From Cytophagaceae bacterium (GTDB lineage: Bacteria > Bacteroidota > Bacteroidia > Cytophagales > JAIYAX01), in assembly GCA_027488815.1 (NCBI GenBank), contig JAIYAX010000025.1, positions 141,375-205,374 on the forward strand: 64,000 nt of DNA. The letters run 5' to 3'. Positions within the stretch are counted from its first letter, which is position 1. The number at the start of each line of letters is the position of its first letter. Shown here one piece after another: positions 53,313 through 62,088 of this stretch. The position numbers and the translations under genes were made by a program. The notes beneath the pieces are model-generated. The model made no database searches. It worked only from the letters and a program-made list of their open reading frames with translations, and was not told where the DNA came from.

Positions 53313-54944
53313 TCAGGGTTTTGAGTAGACCCATTCACCGTTGATCATTACCTTCCAAATCTGAGTGGTTCTGAGTTCGTCAGCCGGACTTTGGAGGATA
53401 TCTCTGTCCAATACCACCAGATCGGCTTTTCTACCCTGATCCAGATTGCCAAGGCGGTCCTCTTCAAAAATCGAAAAAGCAGCTTGCCAGGTCATTCCGG
53501 AAAGGGCATCTTCCCGGCTAATGGCTTCCTCGGATTGAAAACCATCTATCGGAAAGTTATTCGCATCCTGTCGGGTGACAGCCGCATGAAAGCCATACAT
53601 CGGCCTGATGTCTTCTACCGGAAAGTCGGAGCCAAGAGCCAAAAGCCCTGCACTTTGAAGCAATGAGCGATAGGTATAGGCAGTTTTCACACGTACAGGC
53701 CCAAGCCGTTCAGGTGCCCAGTACATATCTGAGGTGGCATGGGTAGGCTGTACCGAGGGAATGACTTTGTATTTTTCATAAAAAATCAAATCGCCGGGAT
53801 GAAGTACCTGAGCATGTTCAATTCTCCAGCGTTGACGGTTGTCTTCAACCAGATACCTGCTGTAAATTTGAAGCATCAGGCGATTGGCAGAGTCGCCAAT
53901 GCAGTGCGTGTTGAGCTGAAAATTCTGACCTGCCACCCGACCTGCAATGTTTTCCAGTTTCTTGGGCGGGCTAAGCAAAAAGCCCATGGCCAGTGGCTGA
54001 TCGTGGTAAGGGTGAAGCAGGCATGCCCCTCTTGAACCCAATGCCCCATCTGCGTATAGTTTATAGGACTGGATTCTGAATCGATCCAACTTTACTTTTC
54101 CCTTTTTAGCAAAATAATTCAGGTTTTCTTCATTGGCAGATGCCATAGCGTTTACCCGAATCTTTAGTTTACCTGTTCGATAAAGCTCTTCCAAAAGCTG
54201 AAGATCAGCTAAATCAAGGCCGGCATCTGTCAGGTAAGTCAGCCCAACGGCAAGCAAATCCTGCTCGGCTTTCAGCAGTAGACTGATCTTCTCCTCTTTG
54301 CTCACCGGTGGAATCACCTTTTCCACCAGTTCCATGGCATTATCGATAAGAATCCCTGTGGGTTGACCAGCATCATCTTTTAAAAACTCACCACCATCAA
54401 CTTGTGTAGAAGGATTGATCCCGGCTTGCTTCAAGGCCAGCGTGTTGGCCCAGGCTGCATGCCCATCGACACGGGTCAGATAAACAGGGACATCAGGAAA
54501 AAACTTATCAAGCAAGTCTCTGCTTGGATAGGCTTTGTTTTCCCAATCATTTTGGTCCCATCCACGGCCGGTGAGCCAGGCTTGTTTGGGGAATTTCGCT
54601 TTATGCTCCATCAGCTTTTCGATAATTTCATCGGTGCTTTTGGTGCCGACCAGATTGGCTTGCCTGAGGGTGAGGGCATATCCCAGAAAATGGCAGTGTG
54701 CGTCATGAAAACCCGGATAGGCAATTCCGCCCTCTAAGTTGACTTTTGTTGCCTTTGGAAAGCGTTGACTGAGGTCAGCCAGCGATCCAAGAGCCAAGAC
54801 CATTTCTTTATGGATTGCCATGGCTTCATAACTCTTCCATTGCCCTTTCTGAAAGGAATAAATGGTTCCATTGTGAAGCAGCCTCACCTGACCAAAAGCA
54901 TGAAAAGCTACCAGATGTATTAGCAGAACTAATCGATATTTCAT
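53313..54944 (-). CDS. Exported amidohydrolase, YtcJ-like
   Basis: This metal-dependent amidohydrolase of about 543 residues is of the YtcJ/amidohydrolase-3 type. The ATG at 54944 gives a signal peptide (MKYRLVLLIHLVAFHAFG), so the enzyme is probably periplasmic. Catalytic signatures are GFHDAHCHFLGYAL (HxH), WLTGRGWDQNDW, FQLNTHCIGDSANRLML, WRIEHAQVL and LALGSDFPVED. Family members hydrolyse diverse amides, and the substrate is not predictable. It lies 10 bp downstream of the AMP nucleosidase gene and is probably co-transcribed with it. Confidence 0.9.
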   Translation of the reverse strand: MKYRLVLLIHLVAFHAFGQVRLLHNGTIYSFQKGQWKSYEAMAIHKEMVLALGSLADLSQRFPKATKVNLEGGIAYPGFHDAHCHFLGYALTLRQANLVGTKSTDEIIEKLMEHKAKFPKQAWLTGRGWDQNDWENKAYPSRDLLDKFFPDVPVYLTRVDGHAAWANTLALKQAGINPSTQVDGGEFLKDDAGQPTGILIDNAMELVEKVIPPVSKEEKISLLLKAEQDLLAVGLTYLTDAGLDLADLQLLEELYRTGKLKIRVNAMASANEENLNYFAKKGKVKLDRFRIQSYKLYADGALGSRGACLLHPYHDQPLAMGFLLSPPKKLENIAGRVAGQNFQLNTHCIGDSANRLMLQIYSRYLVEDNRQRWRIEHAQVLHPGDLIFYEKYKVIPSVQPTHATSDMYWAPERLGPVRVKTAYTYRSLLQSAGLLALGSDFPVEDIRPMYGFHAAVTRQDANNFPIDGFQSEEAISREDALSGMTWQAAFSIFEEDRLGNLDQGRKADLVVLDRDILQSPADELRTTQIWKVMINGEWVYSKP

Positions 54945-54954
54945 CTCCGTTTTC

Positions 54955-55740
54955 TTAATCAAATCTCAAATGTTTAACCGACTCTCCAGAGTTTTCTAGC
55001 TCAAGCAGGGCATCGATGCCAATTTCCAGGTGTTTCGCAGCAAAGTTTTGAGTCACATTCAAATCGCTCGCAGCTGTTTTGATGCCTTCAGGAACCATAG
55101 GGTTATCCGAAACCAGCAACAAGGCACCATGGGGAATCTCATTGATAAAACCCACCACAAATAGGGTCGCTGTCTCCATATCGATCCCCATCGCCCTTAT
55201 TTTTGTCAGGTAAGCTTTGAAATCCTGGTCATGCTCCCATACCCGACGGTTTGTGGTGTAAACCGTACCTGTCCAGTAGTCCAACTCATGTTTTTTGATC
55301 ATTGAGGAAACGGCTCTTTGCAACTGAAAGGAGGGAAGCGCAGGAATTTCCGGGGGTAAGTAGTCATTCGATGTACCTTCACCACGAATGGCGGCGATGG
55401 GAAGGATCAAATCCCCCAATTTGTTTTTCTTTTTGAGTCCTCCGCATTTGCCCAAAAACAAAACCGCCTTGGGTTTCACAGCAGATAAAAGGTCCATCAC
55501 AGTTGCTGCCATGGCACTACCCATCCCAAAATTGATGATGGTTATGTTTCCGTAGGTTGCCGATTGCATGGGTTTATCCTTGCCAAAGACCTGCACATCA
55601 TATCTCTGGGCAAACATGTCCACATAGTTAATAAAATTGGTGAGCAGCACATATTGGCCAAATTGCTCGATCGGCATGCCTGTGTAACGAGGCAACCAGT
55701 TTTTGACGATTTCTTCTTTGCTTAGCATACCTTGATCCAT
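54955..55740 (-). CDS. amn: AMP nucleosidase
   Basis: This 261-residue nucleoside-phosphorylase-fold enzyme is of the short AMP-nucleosidase form common in Bacteroidota. It is expected to split AMP into adenine and ribose 5-phosphate, controlling adenylate levels. Visible elements: ITIINFGMGSAMAATVMDLL, VLFLGKCGGLKKKNKLGDLI, the active-site acid region AMGIDMETATLFVVGF and LLLVSDNPMVPEGIK. The family's separate N-terminal regulatory domain of the E. coli Amn is absent, as expected for the short form. It starts 22 bp from the divergent HsdR-N gene. Confidence 0.9.
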   Translation of the reverse strand: MDQGMLSKEEIVKNWLPRYTGMPIEQFGQYVLLTNFINYVDMFAQRYDVQVFGKDKPMQSATYGNITIINFGMGSAMAATVMDLLSAVKPKAVLFLGKCGGLKKKNKLGDLILPIAAIRGEGTSNDYLPPEIPALPSFQLQRAVSSMIKKHELDYWTGTVYTTNRRVWEHDQDFKAYLTKIRAMGIDMETATLFVVGFINEIPHGALLLVSDNPMVPEGIKTAASDLNVTQNFAAKHLEIGIDALLELENSGESVKHLRFD

Positions 55741-55762
55741 ATGGAAACCCTATTTTTACCCG

Positions 55763-56209
55763 ATGGCAACTTTGAATTTCCCAGCTTTTGACTGCAAGAT
55801 AAAACGTGTAGGGGAGAAGGAGTTTATTTTTGACCCCGTGCGCCGAAAGTTTGTTTCCCTCAGTCCGGAAGAATGGGTCAGGCAACATCTCATCAATTGG
55901 TTAATCGTATTCAAAGGTTATCCAAGAGCTTTGTTCAGGCTTGAATGGCACCATCGGCACAGAGGTATGGAAAAAAGAAGTGACTTGCTGGTGCTTGACC
56001 GGCAAGGCCTCCCCTGGTTGCTTGCTGAATGCAAGGCCTCACACCTGCCCCTCAACAGCCTAAGCCTAAGGCAGGTGATGGTCTACAATCAACATTTTCA
56101 TGCTACGGTACTCTTGTTGACCAATGGTTTGCATCATTTGATCTTTCAGAAAAACGAAACAGGGCAATACAGTCAGCTTCAAGACTTACCCGATTTTAAA
56201 ACTTTTTAA
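55763..56209 (+). CDS. Stand-alone HsdR N-terminal (PD-(D/E)XK) domain protein
   Basis: This 148-residue protein is equivalent to the N-terminal nuclease domain of type I restriction R subunits (HSDR_N). The PD-(D/E)XK core is visible as KRSDLLVLDRQGLPWLLAECKA (Asp, then Glu-Cys-Lys), split here as RSDLLVLD and LLAECKA. There is no helicase, methylase or specificity subunit nearby, so it is not part of a restriction system in this window. Similar stand-alone proteins are widespread in Bacteroidota and their role is unknown. It is followed 8 bp later by a family 39 glycosyltransferase gene. Confidence 0.85.
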   Translation: MATLNFPAFDCKIKRVGEKEFIFDPVRRKFVSLSPEEWVRQHLINWLIVFKGYPRALFRLEWHHRHRGMEKRSDLLVLDRQGLPWLLAECKASHLPLNSLSLRQVMVYNQHFHATVLLLTNGLHHLIFQKNETGQYSQLQDLPDFKTF

Positions 56210-56217
56210 AACCCTTT

Positions 56218-57897
56218 ATGCTGTCAGGAAGAGAAAGTTACCTCCCGTTTATTGCTCTGTTACTCATTTACATCATCGGTATGTTTATCGATGTGATGGA
56301 TGTGGATGCGTCACAATATGCCTCCATTTCAAGAGAAATGCTGGAGTCAGGTGAGTACCTCAAATTGTACAACCGGTATGAAGATTATTTGGATAAGCCG
56401 CCTTTGCTTTTCTGGACGGCTGCACTGAGCAATAAACTTTTCGGCATCTCCAATTTTAGCTACAAACTGCCTTCGGTGCTGTTTACCCTTCTTGGCCTTT
56501 GGTCTACGTTCAGGTTAGGTGAGCTTCTTTACAACAGAAGAGCCGGGTATTATGCTGCTTTGGTGTTGGGATCATGTCAGGCCTGGTTTTTAATCAATCA
56601 TGATGTGCGAACCGATACCATACTTGCAGGGAGCACCATTTTTGCCATTTGGCAGTTGATGGCCTATACCCAGACCAACAGATTAGGCTATCTCATCGGG
56701 GCGGCATTTGGCATAGCTGGGGCCATGCTCACCAAAGGGCCCATCGGGCTGATGGTGCCAGCCCTGGCGCTTGGTACCCATTTTCTAATCAGGCAGGAGT
56801 GGAGGCAGGTCTTTAAATGGCAATGGCTGTGTATGTTGGCCATCGTAGCCTTGCTCATCAGTCCTTTTTTGTATGGGCTTTATCTTCAGTACGATTTAGA
56901 ACCGGGTAAAGTCATCAACAGCATGGTGATTAGTTCCGGGATCAAGTTTTACTTATGGACTCAAAGTTTTGGCCGCCTCACAGGTGAGAATTCCTGGAAA
57001 GATGACTCCTCTGTGCTCTTCTTTACCCATACCTTTCTTTGGTCTTTTCTCCCTTGGTCTATTTTGTTTCTCATCGGATTTTGGGAGCAGGTCAAAGCTG
57101 CCTTAAAGAAGCCAAAGCTTCAGGAATGGATCACTTTAGGAGGCTTTGTACTGCCATTTATTGCATTCTCATTGTCCAAGTTTAAGCTGCCTCACTACAT
57201 CTATGTGGTTTTTCCCTTGGCTGCGGTCAGCACAGGAGCTTTTGTTGATCGTTTGCTTGATCGTGCCGAACCCAATGATCGTATGAGCACGGTATTTCGA
57301 TGGGTTCAAGGGCTTATTGTGTTTGTGCTGTTGCTTTTAGTTCTGCTCCTCGTCCTTTATTGCTTTCCAGGAATGGCCTGGTGGATATGGATTGGCTTTA
57401 CAGGTCTGGCGCTTTCTGCTCTATGGCTGCTCTTCAGGGGGACCAAGGTCAGGAATCATACTATCTGGCCTTCGTTTCTGATGATTTTGGCTGCAAATCT
57501 GGCATTGAATGGACATGTATATCCTAAGCTGCTTCAGTATCAGAGTTATAAAAAAGCAGCCCTCGATCTGAGGTCCAAAGGGATTGCTCCTGAGGATATT
57601 GTGACGTTTAAAGAAGGGATGCATAGCCTGGATTTTTACAGCAGAGCAATCATTGTAAATATCCAAGACCTGGATCAACTGGGGGAAAGACTGAGCAGGG
57701 GAGCCCTTTGGGTGTACACCAATGAAGCCGGTAAGGAGGAAATGGAGACATCAGGCCGTTTCAAAATACAGGATTATCAGAACTACCAGCATTATCATGT
57801 CACACAGCTTACGCTTCCGTTCTTGAATCCTGCAACCCGTGCAAAGACCTTGAAAACCAGGTATGTACTGCTTCTGAATATGCAGAAACAGGAATAA
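56218..57897 (+). CDS. Family 39 glycosyltransferase, ArnT-like
   Basis: This 559-residue polytopic enzyme has about a dozen helices and a C-terminal soluble domain (residues about 430-559). The catalytic first loop is typical of GT39/ArnT/PMT: MDVDASQYASISREMLESGE then YLDKPPLLFWTAALSNKLF. The acidic residues after MDVD are the expected metal/base ligands. These enzymes transfer a sugar from a polyprenyl-phosphate donor to lipid A, a protein or another lipid at the periplasmic face. The acceptor cannot be predicted. It ends at a hairpin-containing gap before the next secreted protein. Confidence 0.88.
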   Translation: MLSGRESYLPFIALLLIYIIGMFIDVMDVDASQYASISREMLESGEYLKLYNRYEDYLDKPPLLFWTAALSNKLFGISNFSYKLPSVLFTLLGLWSTFRLGELLYNRRAGYYAALVLGSCQAWFLINHDVRTDTILAGSTIFAIWQLMAYTQTNRLGYLIGAAFGIAGAMLTKGPIGLMVPALALGTHFLIRQEWRQVFKWQWLCMLAIVALLISPFLYGLYLQYDLEPGKVINSMVISSGIKFYLWTQSFGRLTGENSWKDDSSVLFFTHTFLWSFLPWSILFLIGFWEQVKAALKKPKLQEWITLGGFVLPFIAFSLSKFKLPHYIYVVFPLAAVSTGAFVDRLLDRAEPNDRMSTVFRWVQGLIVFVLLLLVLLLVLYCFPGMAWWIWIGFTGLALSALWLLFRGTKVRNHTIWPSFLMILAANLALNGHVYPKLLQYQSYKKAALDLRSKGIAPEDIVTFKEGMHSLDFYSRAIIVNIQDLDQLGERLSRGALWVYTNEAGKEEMETSGRFKIQDYQNYQHYHVTQLTLPFLNPATRAKTLKTRYVLLLNMQKQE

Positions 57898-57918
57898 ATT
57901 CAGGCTCATGACCTGAAT
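57898..57918 (+). repeat. Hairpin directly after the GT39 stop codon
   Basis: ATTCAGG (57898-57904) and CCTGAAT (57912-57918) form a perfect 7-bp stem with loop CTCATGA, starting at the base after the TAA. There is no T-run, so it would be an inefficient intrinsic terminator; it could also stabilise the mRNA end. A second, smaller stem (CCGGG/CCCGG) lies about 30 bp further on. Confidence 0.4.
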
Positions 57919-57998
57919 ACACCCTTTCATTCCATTTCATGAGATGGCCCCGGGCAACACCCGGCAATTTTGGCTCACCAACAAAATCAACCCCTCTC

Positions 57999-59048
57999 AT
58001 GAAAACCTTTTCTACGCTACTTTTTATCCTCTTGCTTCAAGGCAGGCTTTGGTCACAACCTGTATTTAACATGCAGGATCTTTACAGCACGGGTACCCAC
58101 TATGTCACGAGGCTGCATACCTGGAATTTGTTTCCATTAGATACCGGCAATGCCGGAGCCAATCAAAACTGGAACTTTGCTCAGACCGTCTTTACCTTGA
58201 TTGACACGTTGGATATTGTCACCATTGCTCAATCCCCTTTGGGACAGGTACTGCCCGGAGACAGGGTACTGCTGAGAAACAGTGGTAATATCAATGCTGC
58301 TTATTTGGGAATAAGTGGAAACACCCTTCTGCATCACGGCGACGCAGGTTCAAGTAGCCAATTGCCAAGACTGCATGGCATGCCACAGATGCAATTTCCA
58401 TTGACGTTTGGACAAAGCAATTCAGGCCAGTATGCAACCGTAACGGCTTTTTATATTGGGATTCCTTTGGGAACACCTTATGTCGTAGACTCGGTAAGGC
58501 GACGAACTGTAACCCATTATCAGTATACGTTTGATGCTTACGGCTCAGTGACTACACCGCTGGGAACATTTACAGCACTGCGCAAACGACTTTGGACCTA
58601 TGAGGTAGATAGCGCAGATTTCTATCGGGCAGATTTAGGTGTCTGGGTAAATAATGCAGAAAGCAGTGAAGCTGAAGCCCTGACGTTTGAATTTTACACT
58701 CCGGGCTTTCAGTTGCCCATCATAAGACTGGTCGATATGGGCAACGACGCCTGGATTGATGAGACGGAGTACCTCTATGTTTTCCCTTTGGGGCTCGAAA
58801 CACCTGTAATCAATAAGTTGCACGTAAGTCTCTACCCAAACCCAACGAGCGGAATGGTGCATCTTGAGGGAGAACTGGAGCCAAAAGCCAGTGCGACAGT
58901 ACTCAATGCCGGCGGACAGGTGTTGAAAGAACATTTGTCCATAGGTGAGGACCCTAAGCTTGACCTTAGCCATTTGCCTGCGGGGCTTTACCTCATCAGG
59001 GTACAAAACGGAGGTCAAAGCCAAAGCATCCGTTTGCTGAAGGAGTAG
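57999..59048 (+). CDS. Secreted protein with T9SS type A sorting domain
   Basis: This 349-residue secreted protein has a signal peptide from the ATG at 57999 (MKTFSTLLFILLLQGRLWS). The central part (FNMQDLYSTGTHYVTRL onward) matches no family I recognise. The last 75 residues are a type A T9SS domain: LYPNPTSGMVHLEGELE, AGGQVLKEHLS, LDLSHLPAGLYLIRVQNG and a basic end (SIRLLKE). Cargo of this kind is exported through the T9SS pore and often anchored to A-LPS. A strong terminator follows. Confidence 0.85.
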   Translation: MKTFSTLLFILLLQGRLWSQPVFNMQDLYSTGTHYVTRLHTWNLFPLDTGNAGANQNWNFAQTVFTLIDTLDIVTIAQSPLGQVLPGDRVLLRNSGNINAAYLGISGNTLLHHGDAGSSSQLPRLHGMPQMQFPLTFGQSNSGQYATVTAFYIGIPLGTPYVVDSVRRRTVTHYQYTFDAYGSVTTPLGTFTALRKRLWTYEVDSADFYRADLGVWVNNAESSEAEALTFEFYTPGFQLPIIRLVDMGNDAWIDETEYLYVFPLGLETPVINKLHVSLYPNPTSGMVHLEGELEPKASATVLNAGGQVLKEHLSIGEDPKLDLSHLPAGLYLIRVQNGGQSQSIRLLKE

Positions 59049-59081
59049 ACTGAAGACAAATGCGATAGGTATAGTGTATGC

Positions 59082-59106
59082 AAAGCCCCGAATTGGGGCT
59101 TTTTTA
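59082..59106 (+). terminator. Rho-independent terminator
   Basis: AAAGCCCC-GAATT-GGGGCTTT (59082-59102) is an 8-bp stem with a 5-nt loop and a T-rich tail, 33 bp after the stop codon of the 349-residue T9SS protein. Confidence 0.88.
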
Positions 59107-59584
59107 GTTTTTGCTAAGTCTTCCTAAGCAGCACGGCTGTGCCGAGTGACGAATAAGTCCTTCTTGCCTACTTAAATTTTTATTTAGCCCAAGCACAACA
59201 TCACGGGTGCTTGACACTGCTTTATGACTGCTAGAGTACATTTCGAACAGTAAAATATAGACAAATAGAATTTATTCGATATGCCTACAAGATATTCAAA
59301 GCTCCTCTGCACCTTGTTTAGTGTTTGGGAACTGGAAAGGCATTAATTCAAAATTTTGTGATAAATGCAGGTATAGAATATAAGTAAATAAAAATATCAT
59401 ATTATAAGTTATTGTGCTGAAAAGTTGTTGTTAACAATTTGATAATTTGTCTTTGATCTGTCTATCCATTTATTTAGCATCATAAGTTACACACTACTAA
59501 TTCTGTTTCTCTCCCTCCGGAAAGACGTTCCGGTTGTAAACCCTTGAAGAATTTTCATCAACTTTTAAACATAAACACTTCAAA
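59107..59584. other. AT-rich intergenic region before the broken S74 gene
   Basis: About 480 bp without a recognisable gene. It holds a 6-bp hairpin CCGGAA-AGACG-TTCCGG at 59517-59533, about 50 bp upstream of the original ATG, and AT-rich stretches. No clear TTTG/TAnnTTTG pair at good spacing was found, and no RNA gene was recognised. Confidence 0.55.
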
Positions 59585-62039
59585 ATGAACAAGTTAAGTA
59601 CCCAACCCCCCCCCCATTTTCAGATTTTTCGGCAAAACTGCCGGAACAATTGACCTAAGTGTCATTAGCAAACACAGCAAAATGATCGTTTGTGCAGCAG
59701 TCATGTTTTATTCGTTGAATGCCGAGGCGTAGACACAGTGGCTCGGGTCGTCAACTGATATAAATAATATTTATAGAACAGGAAACGTAGGGATTGGAAC
59801 TACAACCCCAAATTTTCCTTTGTCATTTGGAACTGGTGTGGCAAATACCAAAATTGCACTTTATGAAAATAACGCAACAGATGTTTATGGAATAGGACTT
59901 CTAGGTTCACAATTGCGTTTTCATGTTGGCAATTCAAGTGCAAGATTTTCTTTTTTAAGTTCAGCAACAGGTGGAGCAGAAGTAATGACAATTAGGGGCG
60001 CAGGAGGCATTGGTTTAAACCAAATTAATCCAACATCAACACTATCAGTAAATGGTGGTGTGGCGATTGGGAGCACATTTTCGTCTAATTTTATTCCTGT
60101 TGCTAATAATTCGCTTGCAGTACAGGGTTCTATTAGCATAGGTACGATAGGACAGGTCGGTCTTTTGGAAATGGAAAATCCAACAAATGGTAGTAATCCT
60201 TTCTTTAGATTGTTAAGTGGAACTTCTGATGAAAGTACGCTATTGGTAGGTGTTTCTGCTGGAGCTGCTCAGTATTTCGGCATTTCCCAAAGTCGTGATA
60301 TAATAATAAAAAACTATGGTGCTGGTACCAATAACTTGATTATTGCAAACGAGCGTCAAGGAAAAGATATCCTTTTTGGTGTTTCAAATCCTGGTGCTAA
60401 AGAAGTAATGAGGATAACTTCAACTGAGAATGTGGGAATAGGAATAACTGCACCAACCTCTAAATTTCATGTAGTCGGCAATGGAAGGATATCGGGTTCA
60501 GTTGCAGCTGGTAATGCGAATAATCTTGTGGCAGGAGTTAACTCTTTGGTTGGTGGTGATGGATCTTCTGCAAGTGGTGCTGGTGCCTTGGCTTTTGGTG
60601 GAAATACCTTGGCCTCAGGCAGATATTCTGTAGCACTTGGCGGGGATCAAGCACTAGGCACAAAGGCAACAGGAGATGGTTCTGTGGCAATTGGCAGTGG
60701 CGGGATCACTGCTTCTGGAATTAATTCAATGGCTGTTGGGATAGGAACACTCAACAATTCGATCAGCAATAGTTTAATGGTTGGTTTTAACAATACAGTA
60801 AACACGCCTACTTTGTTTGTTGGAACACCTTCTGCTGGGCAAAGTATTGGAAATGTAGGGATTGGAACCAATAGCCCAACAGCAAGACTACATGTTCAAG
60901 GTAATACAACTGCCGGATTATTTTCTCCTTCTGCAAGCTCTGGAGCTTTAGCTTACGGAGTTGACGTAAGGGCAACAGGAATTACTTCCGGGGTCACCAA
61001 TGGTTATGGAGTTTCAGCCGTCTTGAATGGGACAGGGCCTTCGACGTACTATTATGGGCTTTATTCATATAGTGATACCTTATGCTTCTCACAATTTAAT
61101 TATGGCACTTATTCGGGAATTCAGAATACCGGGTCAACCAAGAACTATGCAGTCTATGGTGACATTATTTCACCAAGCCCAACGAATGAGAATTATGCCA
61201 TTTATGGAAATGCCGCAATGTCATCTTCAGCTAACACATGGGCCGGCTATTTCAGAGGAAGAGGTTATTTCGGTAGGGTAGTTGGTATCGGAACAACAAC
61301 TCCAGCAACTACTTTCCAAGCAGGTGACGTACTTGTTAGTGGGACAGTTACTCCGATTAATACAGTTAACATTTCATTGGATGTTGCTGGTGGAATAAGG
61401 GGAATAAATTTTGGAAGACTTTCTGACGCAAGACTTAAGTCAGAAGTAAATATTATTCAGGGGAGCTTGGAGAAAATTAAAGCTCTTAGAGGAGTAAGTT
61501 ATCTTCAAACGACCATGAATGATAACCCTGAGGAGAGAACCTCATTCAAATCCATGGGTTTTATTGCTCAAGAGATCAAGGAAGTTTTGCCCGAATTAGC
61601 TTTATTGGCCAATGACGGGTACTATGCTGTCGATTACGATGGAGTTATTCCTGTATTGGTAGAGGCTCTGAAAGAACAACAAAAGGTAATTGAACAACTC
61701 CAACAACAAATGAATGCTCCTAAAACCGAGTATAACAACCTTAAGAAAACCGATCAGGTGGAGTTTGTAAGACCTTTGACAAAGAATAAGCTGGAGCAAA
61801 ACATACCTAATCCATTTTCAGGAAGCACAGTCATACGTTATTCTTTTGTAGAAGGCAACCGTGCTTCATTGATGATTTTCGACATGAATGGAACAACCGT
61901 TCATAAAGTTGAAAACCTGGAGACTGGAGACCATGAAATAGCCCTAGAGCTGTCCAGACTTGCATCAGGTATGTATTACTATAGCCTGGTAGTAGATGGC
62001 GCAGAGAGTGTGACTAAAAGAATGATACTGAATAAATAA
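59585..62039 (+). pseudogene. Broken T9SS protein with YadA-head repeats and S74 chaperone domain
   Basis: The downstream frame (from 59820) encodes about 739 residues with no good start. Extending the same frame upstream gives STDINNIYRTGNVGIGTTTP and then TAG at 59730-59732, exactly at the signal-peptide cleavage position (LNAEA then QTQW if read as CAG). Further upstream the frame joins an ATG at 59585 only if a C10 tract (59606-59615) loses one C; as written, that ATG reads into a stop 22 codons on. So two lesions, a frameshift and an amber codon, break a once-secreted protein. The rest has YadA-head-like repeats (LVGGDGSSASGAGALAFGG, YSVALGGDQALG), the S74 chaperone motif SDARLKSEVN, and a type A T9SS end (NIPNPFSGSTVIRYSF ... 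RMILNK). Confidence 0.82.
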
Positions 62040-62046
62040 ATTGTTG

Positions 62047-62088
62047 AAGGAGAGTAAGAGAAAATTTTCTTACTCTCCTTTTCTTTCT
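62047..62088 (+). terminator. Strong hairpin terminator between the S74 gene and the last gene
   Basis: AAGGAGAGTAAGA (62047-62059) pairs perfectly with TCTTACTCTCCTT (62068-62080) across 8 nt, followed by TTCTTTCT. It is a 13-bp perfect stem. The next ATG is at 62089, only 8 bp beyond, so the downstream gene has almost no room for its own promoter. Confidence 0.88.

Noticed and set aside
55763..56209. Type I restriction-modification system
   Set aside because: Only a nuclease-domain protein is present; no methylase, specificity or motor subunit lies nearby.
59606..59615. Programmed frameshift or certain phase-variation switch at C10
   Set aside because: No slippery heptamer or downstream structure of the usual kind is seen, and the separate amber codon would still block translation, so a switch cannot be claimed from one sequence.
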